Shown one piece after another: positions 32,599 through 43,870 of a DNA stretch of 64,000 bases (its first letter is position 1; each line of letters opens with the position of its first letter). The notes under the pieces are model-generated. The model saw only the letters and a list, made by a program, of their open reading frames with translations, did no database searches and was not told where the DNA came from. A program made the translations under genes and the position numbers. The stretch comes from Symsagittifera roscoffensis (taxonomy: Eukaryota; Xenacoelomorpha; Acoela; Convolutidae), in assembly GCF_963678635.1 (NCBI RefSeq), contig NC_087066.1:58856312-58920311 (forward strand), given 5' to 3'.

Positions 32599-33668
32599 AT
32601 GAGTCATGGGATTTTAAGAAACGATCAAATCATATTTCAAATTAATTCGGTGCGTGAGAAATTGAAAAGATCGAAAGGTAAAAAACAAAGGAACGATTTT
32701 AATTCGGGTAAAATCAAGTTTGAAGAAAGTAAATTAGCGGCCAAAAATTATCAAAAAATTAGAGTTAATGAGTTAAAATTGCGGAAACTGTTAAATGAAG
32801 GAAGATAAAGAATTCATAGAGATTTATCGAGCGAGGTGACAGTTAGTGAAAATGATATTGAAGACGGAACGAAAGAGATAGGAAAGGACAGAAATAAAGA
32901 AAAAACAGAGACGGACGGAAGCAAAAAGAGAAACGGAGAAGAGACAGTTATGGCAAGAAGAAGGTACGTTGTTACGGTAACAACACCAGCGATAAATGAA
33001 GAGACCGCGGAAGCTTTTAAGATCATGAATCAGATGATGGGGTTCAATGTAACAGCCAATAGCCAAGATGGAGAAGAATATGGGTTGCTACTAGTACTGA
33101 AGGATGCGGCGAAGCAGATACCAACGGAGAAGGAACAGATGACAGATTGATGTTTGAAGCTATGGAGGCAATAGGAGGAATAAAGAGGAGAAGTGAGCTG
33201 GAAAAAGAAGGGATAATGATTAAAGACAATTTGAAGGCACCAATAAACCGAGAAAAGCAAACCGAAAGGGGAGATCAGGAGAGTTCAGATGAAGAAAGCA
33301 CGAGACGTAGAAAAATGCCAGGAGGAGGCACACGGAATGAGCGGCAGTACACCCCAACAGGATCAAAACGAATACTAAGCGAATCAAAAAGAGTGCGATT
33401 CCGAGAGCGAGACATTGGAAGTGAAACGGAAGAGGAAGAAACGGAGGGTCCAGAGACAAATAGCTGGGATGAAGTAACGAAGACAATTGATGGAGAAGTA
33501 AGTGGAAGAAGGCAGGAGAATGAAGAACTGAGTACAACCGATCTAAGCACGACACAACAAGGATCTCAAATGAAGAAGAAAACGAGAAGCCGCGAGAAGA
33601 AAAGGGCCAACAAGAAACGAATACAGAAGAGAACTGGCACGGGAGAGAGACATCGTTTACCCAACTAA
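32599..33668 (+). pseudogene. Copia inter-domain region, Lys/Glu-rich
   Basis: Three successive frames (32599-32808, 32836-33150, 33147-33668) encode very charged, Lys/Glu/Arg-rich sequence (for example KKTRSREKKRANKK). They lie where the integrase C-terminal domain and the linker to the reverse transcriptase would be. They carry no motif I can name. Confidence 0.45.
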
Positions 33669-33974
33669 AAAAGACAGACTTTGAGGCTCAATCGGAGACA
33701 GCCCGACAACTGGAATGAAACACATCCAACGAATCATTAATTCATGATCCAGAATTTGTCAATGACACGCCAGTAACAGTGAAGAATAAAGAAAGACTCA
33801 AACGGTGGATCAAATTGATGACGAGATTGGGAAAACCGATACCTTCGTCATTACCGAAATTGACCCATCATACAGAAGTCGTGAGAGTACCCGAATGAAA
33901 GGAAAATCAAGATATTTTTTCATATGTCACGATGAGAGGAGCTTGGGGGATAGAACCTAATTAAATTTGTAGAG

Positions 33975-34645
33975 TTGGTGAGCAATCACGTCGCAGGAGG
34001 TCTGGGCAATCGGATCCTGAGAAATAGATGGGTGGAAACATGGAAAGTGTCGACTGATGGCACAAAAGAGTTGAAATCAAGATTAGCTGTGCGTGGAGAC
34101 CAACAAAAAAAGAATCTGTTGCAAGAAAAGTTTGGTCCAACTGCTTCAAAAGCGGCCTGTAATTTTGTTTTATGCATTTTAAAAACACACAGCTAGGAAC
34201 CAGTGACAATCGATATCATGAAGGCTTCTCTGCAATCACGAAGAAAGAAACGGGGTGTCTATGTACAAACACCAGTCGAGGCTCAGACACCTAAGACACA
34301 TTGCTGGTAGCTGCTCGTGGCCGCATAAGGATTGAGCGATGCAGCTCACGAATGGTATCAAACTCTAATGAATTGACTAAACACGCAACAAATTTATGAG
34401 TGCATAACACAGCACAGCCTGTTTTAGTCAAAAGCAGAAAATGTTCAAAAGCAGAATCGGTCAAAGTGACTGCCAAAGTTCAATAAAGATGTAATATTGT
34501 CACGAACAGATATTGCGGTAGTGCGGTCAAAATTCATTTTGAGGGGAATAAATTTCCTTTTGTTCCAATACAGATAACGATAGCCGACTGTCCAACGAAA
34601 TCGTTTAGTGGAAAGGACTTACTGGGAGGATGGAATGCTCAGAAA
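33975..34645 (+). pseudogene. Copia reverse transcriptase and RNase H remnants
   Basis: The frame reads KSRLAVRGDQQ...GPTASKAACNFVLCI (33975-34196). It then continues past a stop as VTIDIMKASLQS and later GLSDAAHEWYQ. These are the copia RT blocks (K.RLVARG, .PTAS, DI..AFL with the first catalytic aspartate, YGL.dA...WY). Near 34577-34640 another frame gives IADCPTKSFSGKDLL, the conserved copia RNase H tail (ADcLTK). The YVDD block was not found. Confidence 0.75.
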
Positions 34646-35032
34646 GATTAACCTAACGTCGGACTACTTAATCAAGGCGGTGAGCATGTATGCATCGTTG
34701 GCCTATTTGGAAAAAGAGTTTGATGAAATCTACGATAATGGCGACTCATCATCAATCGAACAAGAGCAGTGGTCATCGGACCAATCGGAGACAGATGACG
34801 AAAGGGACAAGAAGGGGGATGAAAGAGAGAAATCAGAGGGGAATATTGTTATCTGAAAAGTAAGATTTTGAATTAGAAAACAAAGGAAGTGAAAACTTAT
34901 TTTTGACTACTGCTAAATAATTTCCAGATACCCAGATTGTTAGACTTGATTAACAGATTGTTAGATTTGGGTATTTATGACTTGCTGTAAAGGAGTGAAT
35001 TTTGCGGAATTGGTTGCCTCTGTTAACACACC

Positions 35033-35040
35033 AGGGGAAA
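35033..35040 (+). other. Polypurine tract of the copia element
   Basis: AGGGGAAA lies immediately before the 3' LTR, where plus-strand priming is expected. Confidence 0.65.
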
Positions 35041-35207
35041 GTATGATATGAGTTACGTTGTGTATTTACCTTCAGTGTGAAGTTCATGTTGCTAACACGT
35101 CTGTGACGTCATTAACAAATCTAAAATCGGATGAAAGAGATGAAATCCATTACACAAATTAACCGATTCAAATCCAGTTGTTTCACTCAAGTGAGAAAAC
35201 TTCAACA
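35040..35207 (+). repeat. 3' LTR of the copia element
   Basis: It aligns throughout with 30006-30174. The first base of the TG terminus appears changed (AGTATGATATGAG), while the CTTCAACA end is intact. It is followed by the target-site copy GAAAT (35208-35212). Confidence 0.85.
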
Positions 35208-35699
35208 GAAATCACATTCAAACACATTGCCACTTAAGTTTAAACCTTTTCAGGGTAGTGGGCGGGCGAAGGCTTTCGATGGGTTCTGCAGGGCCAATTA
35301 GACTAGTGGGTACTTTATCTTGAGGCCTTACAGTTCTTGTGTTCAAGTCAGAAATTTTGTGGAAAAAGGAAATTGCACTGTCATTGTGCTTTGATCTGTC
35401 TTTGATCCGAAGAGGACGCAACTGATTACCTGTAGTAGTCGGAGTATTCGCAGCTGAACTTGTTGAAGGACTCGCGGGAGTGTTATCCGGAGCTATCGGA
35501 GCTTGGTCGGATGTCGCCGTCGTTGTTATATAGTGATGTTGGCGGCTTGACTGCTTTCCGTTGGCGCGCTGTTTTTGACAGTTGATAGTAAGAGTCCCTT
35601 TTGGGGTGCCAAAATAAGCCCGCTCTAATCTCCAAAGAAAGATAATTGAATCCAAATCCTTAAATTAATAAGAGATTTTTCTCGGTAATTAACTCAATA
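35208..35699. other. Intronic DNA; 145-codon minus frame of unknown status
   Basis: The minus frame 35218-35655 has a composition unlike the AT-rich background (Ser/Thr/Pro-rich middle, then RPPTTLKRFKLKW). I recognise no family. Its TTG start and missing context make a fossil element fragment as likely as a gene. Confidence 0.3.
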
Positions 35700-36007
35700 A
35701 GATAAATTTCGGCATTTTCTATCGATCATAACATCACATAACATTTTTATCATCTGCTTGTTTCGGTAAAAATTGGCGCAAGCATGCCACAAAAACCGGT
35801 CGGTAATGTCCTTGAGACAAATTGCTCTTTCTGGCGGTCAGCCTTAATCAAGGCTGAACCGAATTAGAACCAAAAAACAGTAAAAAACGGTCAAATGGGG
35901 CTCTAGCCCCTCGGGTCTACATGTTTTAAGGTCTGCGTATGGGGGGACTCGAACCCGGTCGACCGGCGTGAGAGACTTGTCCCGAGGCCGCTCGGCCAGC
36001 TGTGCTT
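35700..36007 (-). mobile_element. tRNA-derived SINE
   Basis: On the minus strand the head contains an A box TGGCCGAGCGG (35998-35988) and a B box GGTTCGAGTCC (35955-35945), both matching RNA polymerase III promoter consensus with 32 bases between them. The A box is the Leu/Ser type. The acceptor-stem halves do not pair, so this is not a working tRNA. Downstream is an unrelated body with two hairpins (35898-35911 and 35838-35857), then AT-rich sequence. The 3' limit is approximate and I did not find a clear duplication. Confidence 0.75.
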
Positions 36008-36799
36008 ATGGTTGTTACGTTTTGGTCCAATCATATTCTCGATTACATTTTCGTTACTTTTTCACATAAGAGTTTGAACGTGTATTGCCAAACTCGCTTT
36101 TTTTTCAATTTTAATTCTTACTGGCAACACCATCGTATATGCCTCACGGCGATGATTGAGCGGTGAAAAAAAATTGTTGCAATCACTAAAAAGCATAGCT
36201 TATATGGGCTCTTTCTATCTATTTCTCCAGATGTTCTGGTTTTTTTCTCATAGTTAGCGAGCATCATCAATGATTTTTTCAATCTACCGCTAGTGGACTC
36301 GAAAAAGTTTTTGGCCATGTGATTGTTGATTATCCATACTTTTTTTGATACCTTTTTTATGATAGTCTAAAAACTTGTTCTCTGATTTACGCTGTCATAC
36401 GGCGTAAAATCCGTATTTCAAGGTCACCATTTATATAAAACAGTCTGAGCTACAATTGTAAATTAGGACAAGTTCTTTCAGTGTTTGTGAGTTGTTCACG
36501 GCTGATCTAGACACTCTCTTATCGCTGTTGAAAGATTGCAGTCGATGTATCTTTATTATACTTATTCTACCTACGATGTCTAACTCCGATATACAATTTA
36601 CAATTGTACTTTTTTAAATTTTTCTCGTATAGTTTTGTTAGATTCGTCGGATAACTCAAGACGCAGCCATTAATGGTTTATTCTGATGACAGAACAGATC
36701 TGCGTGGAGTACCAGCAGTCTAAGGCAACCATCTTCACAACACCTGTATTTGTGGCAAACATGGATGAGCCTTTTTTTGGCAATTTCGCTTATAGAAGG
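36008..36799. other. Intronic DNA
   Basis: No gene is supportable. 36430-36700 may include a leading repeat of the gypsy relic that follows, but I could not match it to a second LTR. Confidence 0.3.
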
Positions 36800-39400
36800 C
36801 TGTGATCCCACCGTATTGTTCTCATCACTGGAAACATAAAAATGACGATCCTCCTACCAAGTCAGAACCAGTACCCATTACAGAATCAACATACATCAAG
36901 CAACCAACAGAACAGCACGCAACGCCGCAGCTAGTCGAAAAAGCATCGAAGCAAACGACTAACAAAAAAGAAAAGGCCCCAGAATATGAACTAATACAAA
37001 ATACGAAGCCGATGAAGAGTGAAGTCAAGACTGTTTTTTTTCTGCGCTCGGTATTGAGGGGAAAAGCGATTCATTCAACAAGACCCATACGTCAATCTGA
37101 ATACACTGAATTTTCGCAATATCCATATTCTTTGCGAACTACTATTCAAAAAAGAGAAAGAACTACATAGTCCAGCGGTTTCTACAATGCACACCAAAGT
37201 GATACAGAAGGTTTTGAAGCATTCTGTTTTTGTCTTGTGGGACAAGTGGCAAAATGTGGTTGATCTCGAGCCATCAAAAAAAGTTATTTGGAACATATTC
37301 AAAGCAAAAACGATATTTTCTATATTTAATTAGAGTTTTGTATCTGACAAAGGGCTACAGTACACGATACCCTCCGAGCAGCTTTGCTCCAACAGAAAGG
37401 TTTATGCTACAGCTAATGTCCTATAGAGGCAAACCTTTTTGGTAGAAGTACTTTCATTCAGAACGTCAATATCAAACAAGAACCCACTATGTCAATACAA
37501 TCGAAAACAACGTCCAGAAAAGGGCACTTGGCATTTCTAGGAATCAAAATTGTCGAAATAATCAACTACAAAAACAGAAGTTGGAAAATTCAAGGCCAAA
37601 TTCAGCTAGACCCTGCTTTTTGTGGCAACAAGTTCACGCTAGAACACAGCGACAAATGTGCAGCTCGCACAGTGAACTGCAACCTACATGGGAAAGGAGG
37701 CCACCTTGTTAAAAGTGGCAATTTGGCAAAACAACAAATTGATAACATAGCATCAGATGAAGATGAAGATGAAACGACAAAACTAAAAAAACTCAGACAG
37801 CGAGCCAAATTTTTCAGTGCTCAGAATTCAAGATCAGCCTCATGAGGAAAAATTGGTCGAAAATTTAGAGGTTTATAACACAGAAATTGTTACATTGAAT
37901 TGCCTCAGAGCCGCCATTAGAGCGAAATATCACTAATCAGCGAAACTATCATTACGGGAAGCCCAGCATTGTTTGTCAATCAGAAAACTGCAGACGCTTT
38001 GTTAAAGAAGGAATCGAAAGCAAGATGTCTATCAATCAAGCTAAACCAATCGCTATATAATTTGTAGACAATAATCATCGAAGTGTTCGGAACATAACTG
38101 ATTGATGTCAATTCGAACGTTTGTATAAAAAAGATGCCAGATTACCGACATCCGGAAATAATACGCGATTCGACCAGCTTTGGGAAATGTAACAAGCAGA
38201 TGAAATCTACATCTACAGTAGCTATCGTGAAAAAACCAGAAGAGTTACCGGAATCAGGATAAGGGCGGCGTTCTACGTAGAAATTACAACGTTAATTTTA
38301 CAAGAATATGCAGGTCAAAGAATCATTAAATTTATTTTCTTTTTAATTCATATTTTAAACCCATTCAAGTAAAGGGGCAGACATGTCTCCAAACACATCC
38401 AATAGAACATGGGAGCAGAGATAGAGAAGCTAACGAGGGAGGAGCATATCATTAACTTGGATGATTGTACTAGCGGCCACTCTGTTGCTCCAGTAGTAAA
38501 ACACCAAAAAAATTTCCAAGTCGAATCAAACTTTCATAAACTAATTTTAGATGCCCAATTTATTAGATTTACCAGGTTCAGCAGCCCAAATGATAAGTTC
38601 TAAGTCAAACGGATAGGTTTGATTCACATCTCTAGACCTAAGCAACGGCTTCAGTCATATGATTTTAGACAAATCTATCAGTAAACATTGAAAATTTAGC
38701 ATCGTATTTGAAGAAATCTTATGCATATACAGACTCAAGATAGGATTCTACGTCTTAACTGACATGCCAAAAGATTTCCAGAAGGCAATGGACTACACAT
38801 TCGATGGCCTTACAGGAGTATATTGCTTCCTAGAAGATACAAATTCGTGACTAAAGGTGATATATTGAGTCACAATAGGACAGTATAAGAAACAAAGTTG
38901 AGATTTGAATTTGAAGCAGCCGGTATAAAACAAGAACCTTCTAAATTAGAAGCCGTACCTTATTTAACACAACCAAAGGTTTTAAGACAAATCTTTTCTG
39001 GGATAACTAAGCCACCTCTCACTATTGAAACCAAATTTACAATTAACTACAGAAGCATTCAGACCGTCACAAAGTAAGCGATAAACTAAAATTCGTGTGG
39101 GAGAAAGTCAAGACGAAGCATTAAGATGTATTTATCAAACGTTTGGTGATATCACCGAAAAATATCACTACAATGCAGCTAGGATATTAAAAACATAACG
39201 CAATGCCAATCAGCAAAAGTCAAAAACGCAATGTGATTTAAATCAGCAAAGAACATTTTAAATGTTCAATTCAACCTACGCGGGATTTATTTCGTTTATT
39301 TGTAATGTAATTGTAAATCTAATAATCGAACTTTTCACAACAGCTTGTAGAAATGTTCCACATCAAGACGCAGCAATTGGTTGAACCTGGTGACTCTCGT
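36800..39400 (+). mobile_element. Ty3/gypsy relic 1 (gag zinc knuckles, protease, RT)
   Basis: About 37610-37740 encodes a double zinc-knuckle-like stretch (FTLEHSDKCAARTVNC, then GKGGHLVKS). About 37950-38010 reads ITGSPALFVNQKTADALL, a degraded retropepsin region. About 38625-38850 reads GFSHMILDKS...YRLKIGFYVLTDMPKDFQKAMDYTFDGL. This is the gypsy RT block that carries the first catalytic aspartate region and the LTDMP signature, with GVYCFLED where YLDD belongs. Stops and shifts are frequent. No LTR pair was recognised. It lies in intron 1 of the receptor. Confidence 0.75.
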
Positions 39401-41887
39401 TTCACAGATTGAGACTGAATCGGGTCTCAATGCACAAATTCAACAAAAAAGAAAATTGCCACTACTGAAATACCACGTTTTAAAGTTCTTGTATCGTAAT
39501 GCTAGCATTGAAAACCCGCTTCAGGCACAAACCAAAACACATTGACGCTAAATGGATATTTGCAAGTTTTTTCTCTTAAATAAACTGTGTTCAGCTTTAT
39601 TGTCTGGAAATACACGCATGTAAAAGCTGTACCCCTCCCTCTGTTAAAATCCATATAATTGGTTGAATCAGACTGAAAGCGAAATCACAGCTAGGTCAAG
39701 CTGAGTATGTCTGCTTTTGAAAGTTTTAGGAGAGAAGCCAAAGTCAAGCAAAATGCTGCTATTCTCTGTCAATCTTGTTGGGAGGCAGCTCATTTTGATT
39801 TCATGCATGCCATTTCCTATCAAAATATCCTAGGTTTTCATTCGCTGGAGATTAATGTAAAAATCACCACAAACTGTGTGTTCAATTTCAGACCCTAGCT
39901 ATAACCCATCCAAATACGAACACTAACAAGATTTAAAAAATTTTTCATCCTCTTTCCTTGCTTACCCCTCCCACGCCTTGCCTCCCTCTATTCTTTGCGA
40001 AATTTTCATCCTTTCCCATTTTCCTCAACAGTTTTCAGCATCCTAAATAGTTTTTAGCATCCGTTTTTAGCAGCTACAATTAAAGATAACAAAGCAGCGC
40101 GGAAGGGACGCAAGCACTGGGTACTGAAAAACGGAACTTTTTAAGGTTTTTTCGCGCTACCTTAAAAAAACATACGTCAACTTACGTGACCAAACATCAG
40201 CGCAGAGTTCGCCCAAACTGATTTACGGTCTTTCTTAATAAAACTAATTAGACTGATTTTTTTATAGGTTTTAAATCAGCGGCTTAACTAGAGTAATTGC
40301 AGAAAGTAATTTCTTGTTTTTTCTCACAAAAAACTACCCAGTTTAAGTTATAATAGCTTTTCACATGCTTTACACTTTAATTCAAATAACTTTTTTTTTA
40401 AATCAAAACTTAACAGACGGTTTTTTTACCGTTCAAAATTCAATCAATGAATCAATGACCTGCTTTTTGTTTGCAGGGGATTCTGTTTGAAGTTTTTTAT
40501 TTGCATCATAATTATGAACACTCAATTTGGTTACAAAAATGTGAAAACCTACAAACCTGCTGTTTTTTTGAATTCAAACCTTTGAAATAATAAATCAGCG
40601 TGGGAAATCATCTGAAATTTTCACTGGAATATTCAGGGATTCTCAATTTATCTAGGATTTCGTTTTTGCCAATGTTTTAGATTTATCTGGAGCTTTTTCA
40701 GTTTGAAGGGATTAGATTCGTAAGTTTACCGTTATAATATTCGATTGATTGATTTTTTATGTTAAATTTCGAAGCATCATATAAATTGAGCAAATAGGGT
40801 ATATATTGACCAAACAAGTAGAGACCAATAACTATCCTTGTTATGACAAAAGTCAATCTCATTTCTGAAAGCAAACTACCTAAAAACGATTTTAACGAAT
40901 TTTTCAGCAATGTGGTGTTTGATCACGTTGAAGTAACCCAATTAGAGGAAAGTTTTTCTTCAGTCTCAATATCTGGAGAATGGTCATATACTTAAGATTA
41001 ATTATTATTGGTTTTCAAAAACCTGAAAAAAAAGTATTTTCGTTTCAACCAAGAGTTTACTACACTTTAAAAAGCTTGATCAAAGATTTTGTAAGTCGCG
41101 CACATTTTTGAAGCTGTATCAAGGAGTGGATTCATGGTCTGAGACAAGTTTTCTTCCGTTTTACACAGCAAATAGCAACTTGACTTGCCTGCACAATGTG
41201 CAGTTTTTATAATTTCCATCTAATTTAGTATCCCTGATACTAGAAAAAAGTTAACATTTAAGAAACAGAAAAAGAAAAATTTTCAACATTTTTGTATTTC
41301 CTCATTTACTAAATTAACAATTCTCAAAAAAGCTCAAAAAATTTTACTGTCTCAAAAAAGCTCCTTTGCAGTGGTAACACATTAAAACCCTTTCAGCCGC
41401 ATTTAGGAATCTCACAAACATCTTTTGCGTTTTGAGAAAACACTGGTCTGGTTATTCCAATTTTTCTGATTGAATGACCCCAAGCTTACAAAGGAAACTG
41501 TAATCTCAAAATTAGCAGCTTTTGACCTAACCCAATGGCTCTTCATTCAGAGAAAAACAACTGGATCTTTAAAATTAGCAAAGAAATTTCGGCAAAAGCT
41601 TTTTTCAATATTTTTCTTTTGATTTTTTAAAAGCTTGTGCTCTGATTTTGAATTTTTTATTTTGATCGATGCGGTGCTATCGTTGTTTGGATAAAGCTTG
41701 TTTCAGGCTTTTTAAGGTGTGTTAATTCTAGTTTATTAAAAATACAAATAACTTTTTTAATGACCTTGAATTTCTTGTTCACAAAAGGACATTTTGATTA
41801 ATCCGGGTAAACGAAAGACAACAACTTGTCTACTTTATGTTTTTTGTCGTAGTAGTTTTATAATTAAGTTTTTTTGTTTTTTCTTAG
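39401..41887. other. Intron 1 of the GPCR, last part
   Basis: AT-rich intronic DNA without a recognisable element or exon. It ends in a T-rich tract and TTCTTAG at 41881-41887, the acceptor of exon 2. Confidence 0.5.
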
Positions 41888-42283
41888 GAATTTCATTTGG
41901 GACTCTGAGCTCGGAGGGTTTTGCAAGTTCTGGCGCTGGGTGCTCTACACATTTGCAACTGCAGCCCAGAACGAGCTGGTACTTTTGGCTCTTGACAGAT
42001 ACCTGGCAGTGAGGAACATCAACAGATACCAGCAGACACTCATGCTCAATATCTCCTACCCAGTCAAGTGCTTCTTTGCCAACCTTGCTCTCAGTGCACT
42101 GGTCATGAGTGGAACCATGTACGTCGGCAAATACAACCCAGACTCCAAGACTTGCGAGGGAGATCCGGATGTGAACATGCATCTTCGGCTGGTCTATGTT
42201 TCTTTTTCAGGCCTCGTGGTGTATTTTGTTGCACCTATATTGTCTATTTTGACACTCACAAAGCTACTGAGAAACAAACTCCG
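41888..42283 (+). CDS. Rhodopsin-like GPCR, exon 2 (TM3-TM5)
   Basis: The exon follows a polypyrimidine tract and acceptor AG (41886-41887). Joined to exon 1 in phase 2 it continues ...DSV-NFIWD. It carries the conserved cysteine before TM3 (GGFCKFW), TM3 ending in LALDRYLAV (the DRY motif), TM4 (about ANLALSALVMSGTMY), an extracellular loop with cysteine (TCEGDP) and TM5 (about LVYVSFSGLVVYFVAPILSIL, with the TM5 proline). It ends ...LLRNKL plus CG before GT at 42284, phase 2. It is richer in G and C than the introns, as expected of coding DNA. The DRY motif and splice phases make the class A call firm. Confidence 0.88.
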
Positions 42284-42517
42284 GTATGAACTCTACTGAA
42301 TCAATGAACAATCAAACCCCGTTGCCCACAATTCTGGTTGCTAAAATGTTCTTAACAGTATCTCCTTTGATTCTGATTCAAGGAATCAGCTTTTCTTTTT
42401 TTTGTTCCATTTTAGGACATCAGTTTTTGACTGGATAATCATATTATAATTAAAATGCACTTATCTGTCGGACAAAACAATCAAAAAAACAGTATAAACT
42501 ACTTGAATTTGTTCCAG
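42284..42517. other. Intron 2 of the GPCR (234 bp)
   Basis: GT at 42284 and AG at 42516-42517 (TTGTTCCAG). Both flanking exons are in phase 2 and the joined codon reads CGA. Confidence 0.75.
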
Positions 42518-42759
42518 ACAGTTGACAGTAGGAGTGGGCGGCTACAGTACTGGCACTGGCACAGGTACTGGTACTGGCAATGGTTCTGTAGGTACTAGCA
42601 GCACTAGAAGTGAGGCCGGGGTTTCACGGTCTGGTTTGGATGAGAAGGAGTCACTGGTGAACCATGGAGCCATAGTGTGTGGCTTCTCCCTCGTGGCCAT
42701 ATCATGCCTCGTAGCACTCTCTTTTGTCGCCAGGGCACTCATCAACAGGCATGCAATCG
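42518..42759 (+). CDS. Rhodopsin-like GPCR, exon 3 (loop 3 and a TM helix)
   Basis: Joined to exon 2 the frame reads LRQLTVGVGG, then a low-complexity Gly/Thr/Ser run (GTGTGTGNG) from a simple repeat, a charged stretch and a hydrophobic helix (about GAIVCGFSLVAISCLVALSFVA) that should be TM6. It lacks the usual FxxxWxP motif. The 3' limit is uncertain: I used a weak GT at 42760, but the frame stays open to 42921. No TM7 exon was found downstream before the gypsy element at 43.2 kb. The gene may continue beyond the window, use an unseen exon, or be broken. Confidence 0.6.
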
Positions 42760-43237
42760 GTTCTCAACTAACCACGCTAAACCCCATAACACTACAACGC
42801 CACCCCCTCCCTCTAATATTCCCACCCCACTATCCAAGGCACTTATCACCAAGCGCACTCCTTTTAAGCGCAACACCCTTTCTACATTTTCACATTATCA
42901 ATTGGTCCTCATCAAAAATGTGATTCTTTTCCTGACAATCTTTTCCTCACAATAAATAGACGCTGAATTATAGACACTGAGCCATAGACACTGTATTTCG
43001 AAAAGTTGTAGAAACCAACTTGTTTTCGTATCCGACGTGCCTAAAATAATGAAGTTGTTGTTTGGCACTAATTGATGCGCAATCTTAAATCTTTAGAAAA
43101 TTTCAACATCAAAAGTAAAAAAAGAACAGTAGAAAGTTTTATAATCTGATTACAACCCGAAAATGTGATTGAAACAAGTAAAAGCTGAAAAAAAACATTA
43201 CAGAGATCAGCTTAATATTTTATTGAAGTAGAATTAT
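42760..43237. other. Non-coding DNA after the last receptor exon
   Basis: Nothing is recognised apart from the open tail of exon 3. It ends at the gypsy target site. Confidence 0.35.
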
Positions 43238-43241
43238 GTCT

Positions 43242-43467
43242 TGTCATTTATGTTTATTTTAGCACAGCAGTTGGTTTGAGATTGAATTGTTTGAGTAGTT
43301 TTTTTGTCGCCTTTTGAGTTGCCTGCCTCTCCCGTGCCACTTGATTAAGTACCTGTCATTTTGCCGTCGGGTGTTTTTGAGTGTTAAACAGTTGTGCTTG
43401 ATTGATTACCGAATATAGTTGAAGAATATAGGACATGAACAGAATTAGGTTGATCACAATTTTTTTA
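43242..43467 (+). repeat. 5' LTR of gypsy element 2 (about 226 bp)
   Basis: It aligns with 47131-47336. Shared blocks include GTTTGAG, TTAAGTACCTG, GTGTTAAA(A)CAGTTGTG and GATTACCGAATATAGTTG. TGGTGCAGC, a likely primer binding site, follows at 43468. Confidence 0.85.
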
Positions 43468-43548
43468 TGGTGCAGCAAGCAAGGTACAGCGCAGAGACCG
43501 GAAAAAAACCACTCAGGCTTACGGCATTTTGGCCGAGTAAATGCATTG

Positions 43549-43870
43549 AGGCACCAATGCTGTGGGAGCGCTGGATAACTCGGTTAACGCTGGAGTTAAC
43601 ATGGATTCAACCCTACCTCATTTTATTTCGCGCAAGAACTTAATGCGGCGAAACTGCGGCATTACCTGCACATGCTTTTGAAAAAAAACACAAAATGGAG
43701 GCCGCACAAGCGCTTGTCTCAGACATATAATTATGCCTGAGCGAACGTGAACAAGATGAAATGCATAACCAAATGCTTCAGTTGAATCTCGCAACAACAA
43801 GATATCCGAGAATTTTTGGTTTGCTTAACATCGTACTCAAAAAGGAATGTGATAAAACCTTCGAAACATA
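43549..43870 (+). pseudogene. Gypsy element 2, gag remnant
   Basis: The frame reads EAPMLWERWITRL and later a charged helical stretch with RERDEMHNQMLQLNL. The related relic at 50.7 kb has the same PPMLWE opening. Stops interrupt the frame. The gag assignment comes from position and from this shared motif. Confidence 0.5.

Larger units (their letters stand above)
30006..35207 (+). mobile_element. Ty1/copia LTR retrotransposon, complete but decayed
   Basis: The element has two LTRs of about 169 bp, a 5-bp target-site duplication (GAAAT at 30001-30005 and 35208-35212), a tRNA-type primer binding site directly after the 5' LTR and a purine-rich tract (AGGGGAAA) directly before the 3' LTR. Fragments of gag, zinc knuckle, protease, integrase, reverse transcriptase and RNase H follow in that order. 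Integrase before reverse transcriptase is the diagnostic Ty1/copia order. Many stops and frameshifts make it non-functional. It sits in intron 1 of the receptor in the gene's own orientation. Confidence 0.92.

Noticed and set aside
30135-33668. Minus-strand ORFs over the copia element (up to 144 codons)
   Set aside because: They are antisense to the purine-rich copia coding strand, which carries zinc knuckle, protease, integrase and RT motifs.
35935-36007. Functional tRNA-Leu or tRNA-Ser gene
   Set aside because: A and B boxes are good, but the acceptor-stem halves and part of the T stem do not pair, and a SINE body follows.
36656-39380. TCAAGACGCAGC words at 36.66 and 39.36 kb as LTR ends of gypsy relic 1
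   Set aside because: The match is only about 12 bases with different contexts on both sides, too little to define LTRs.
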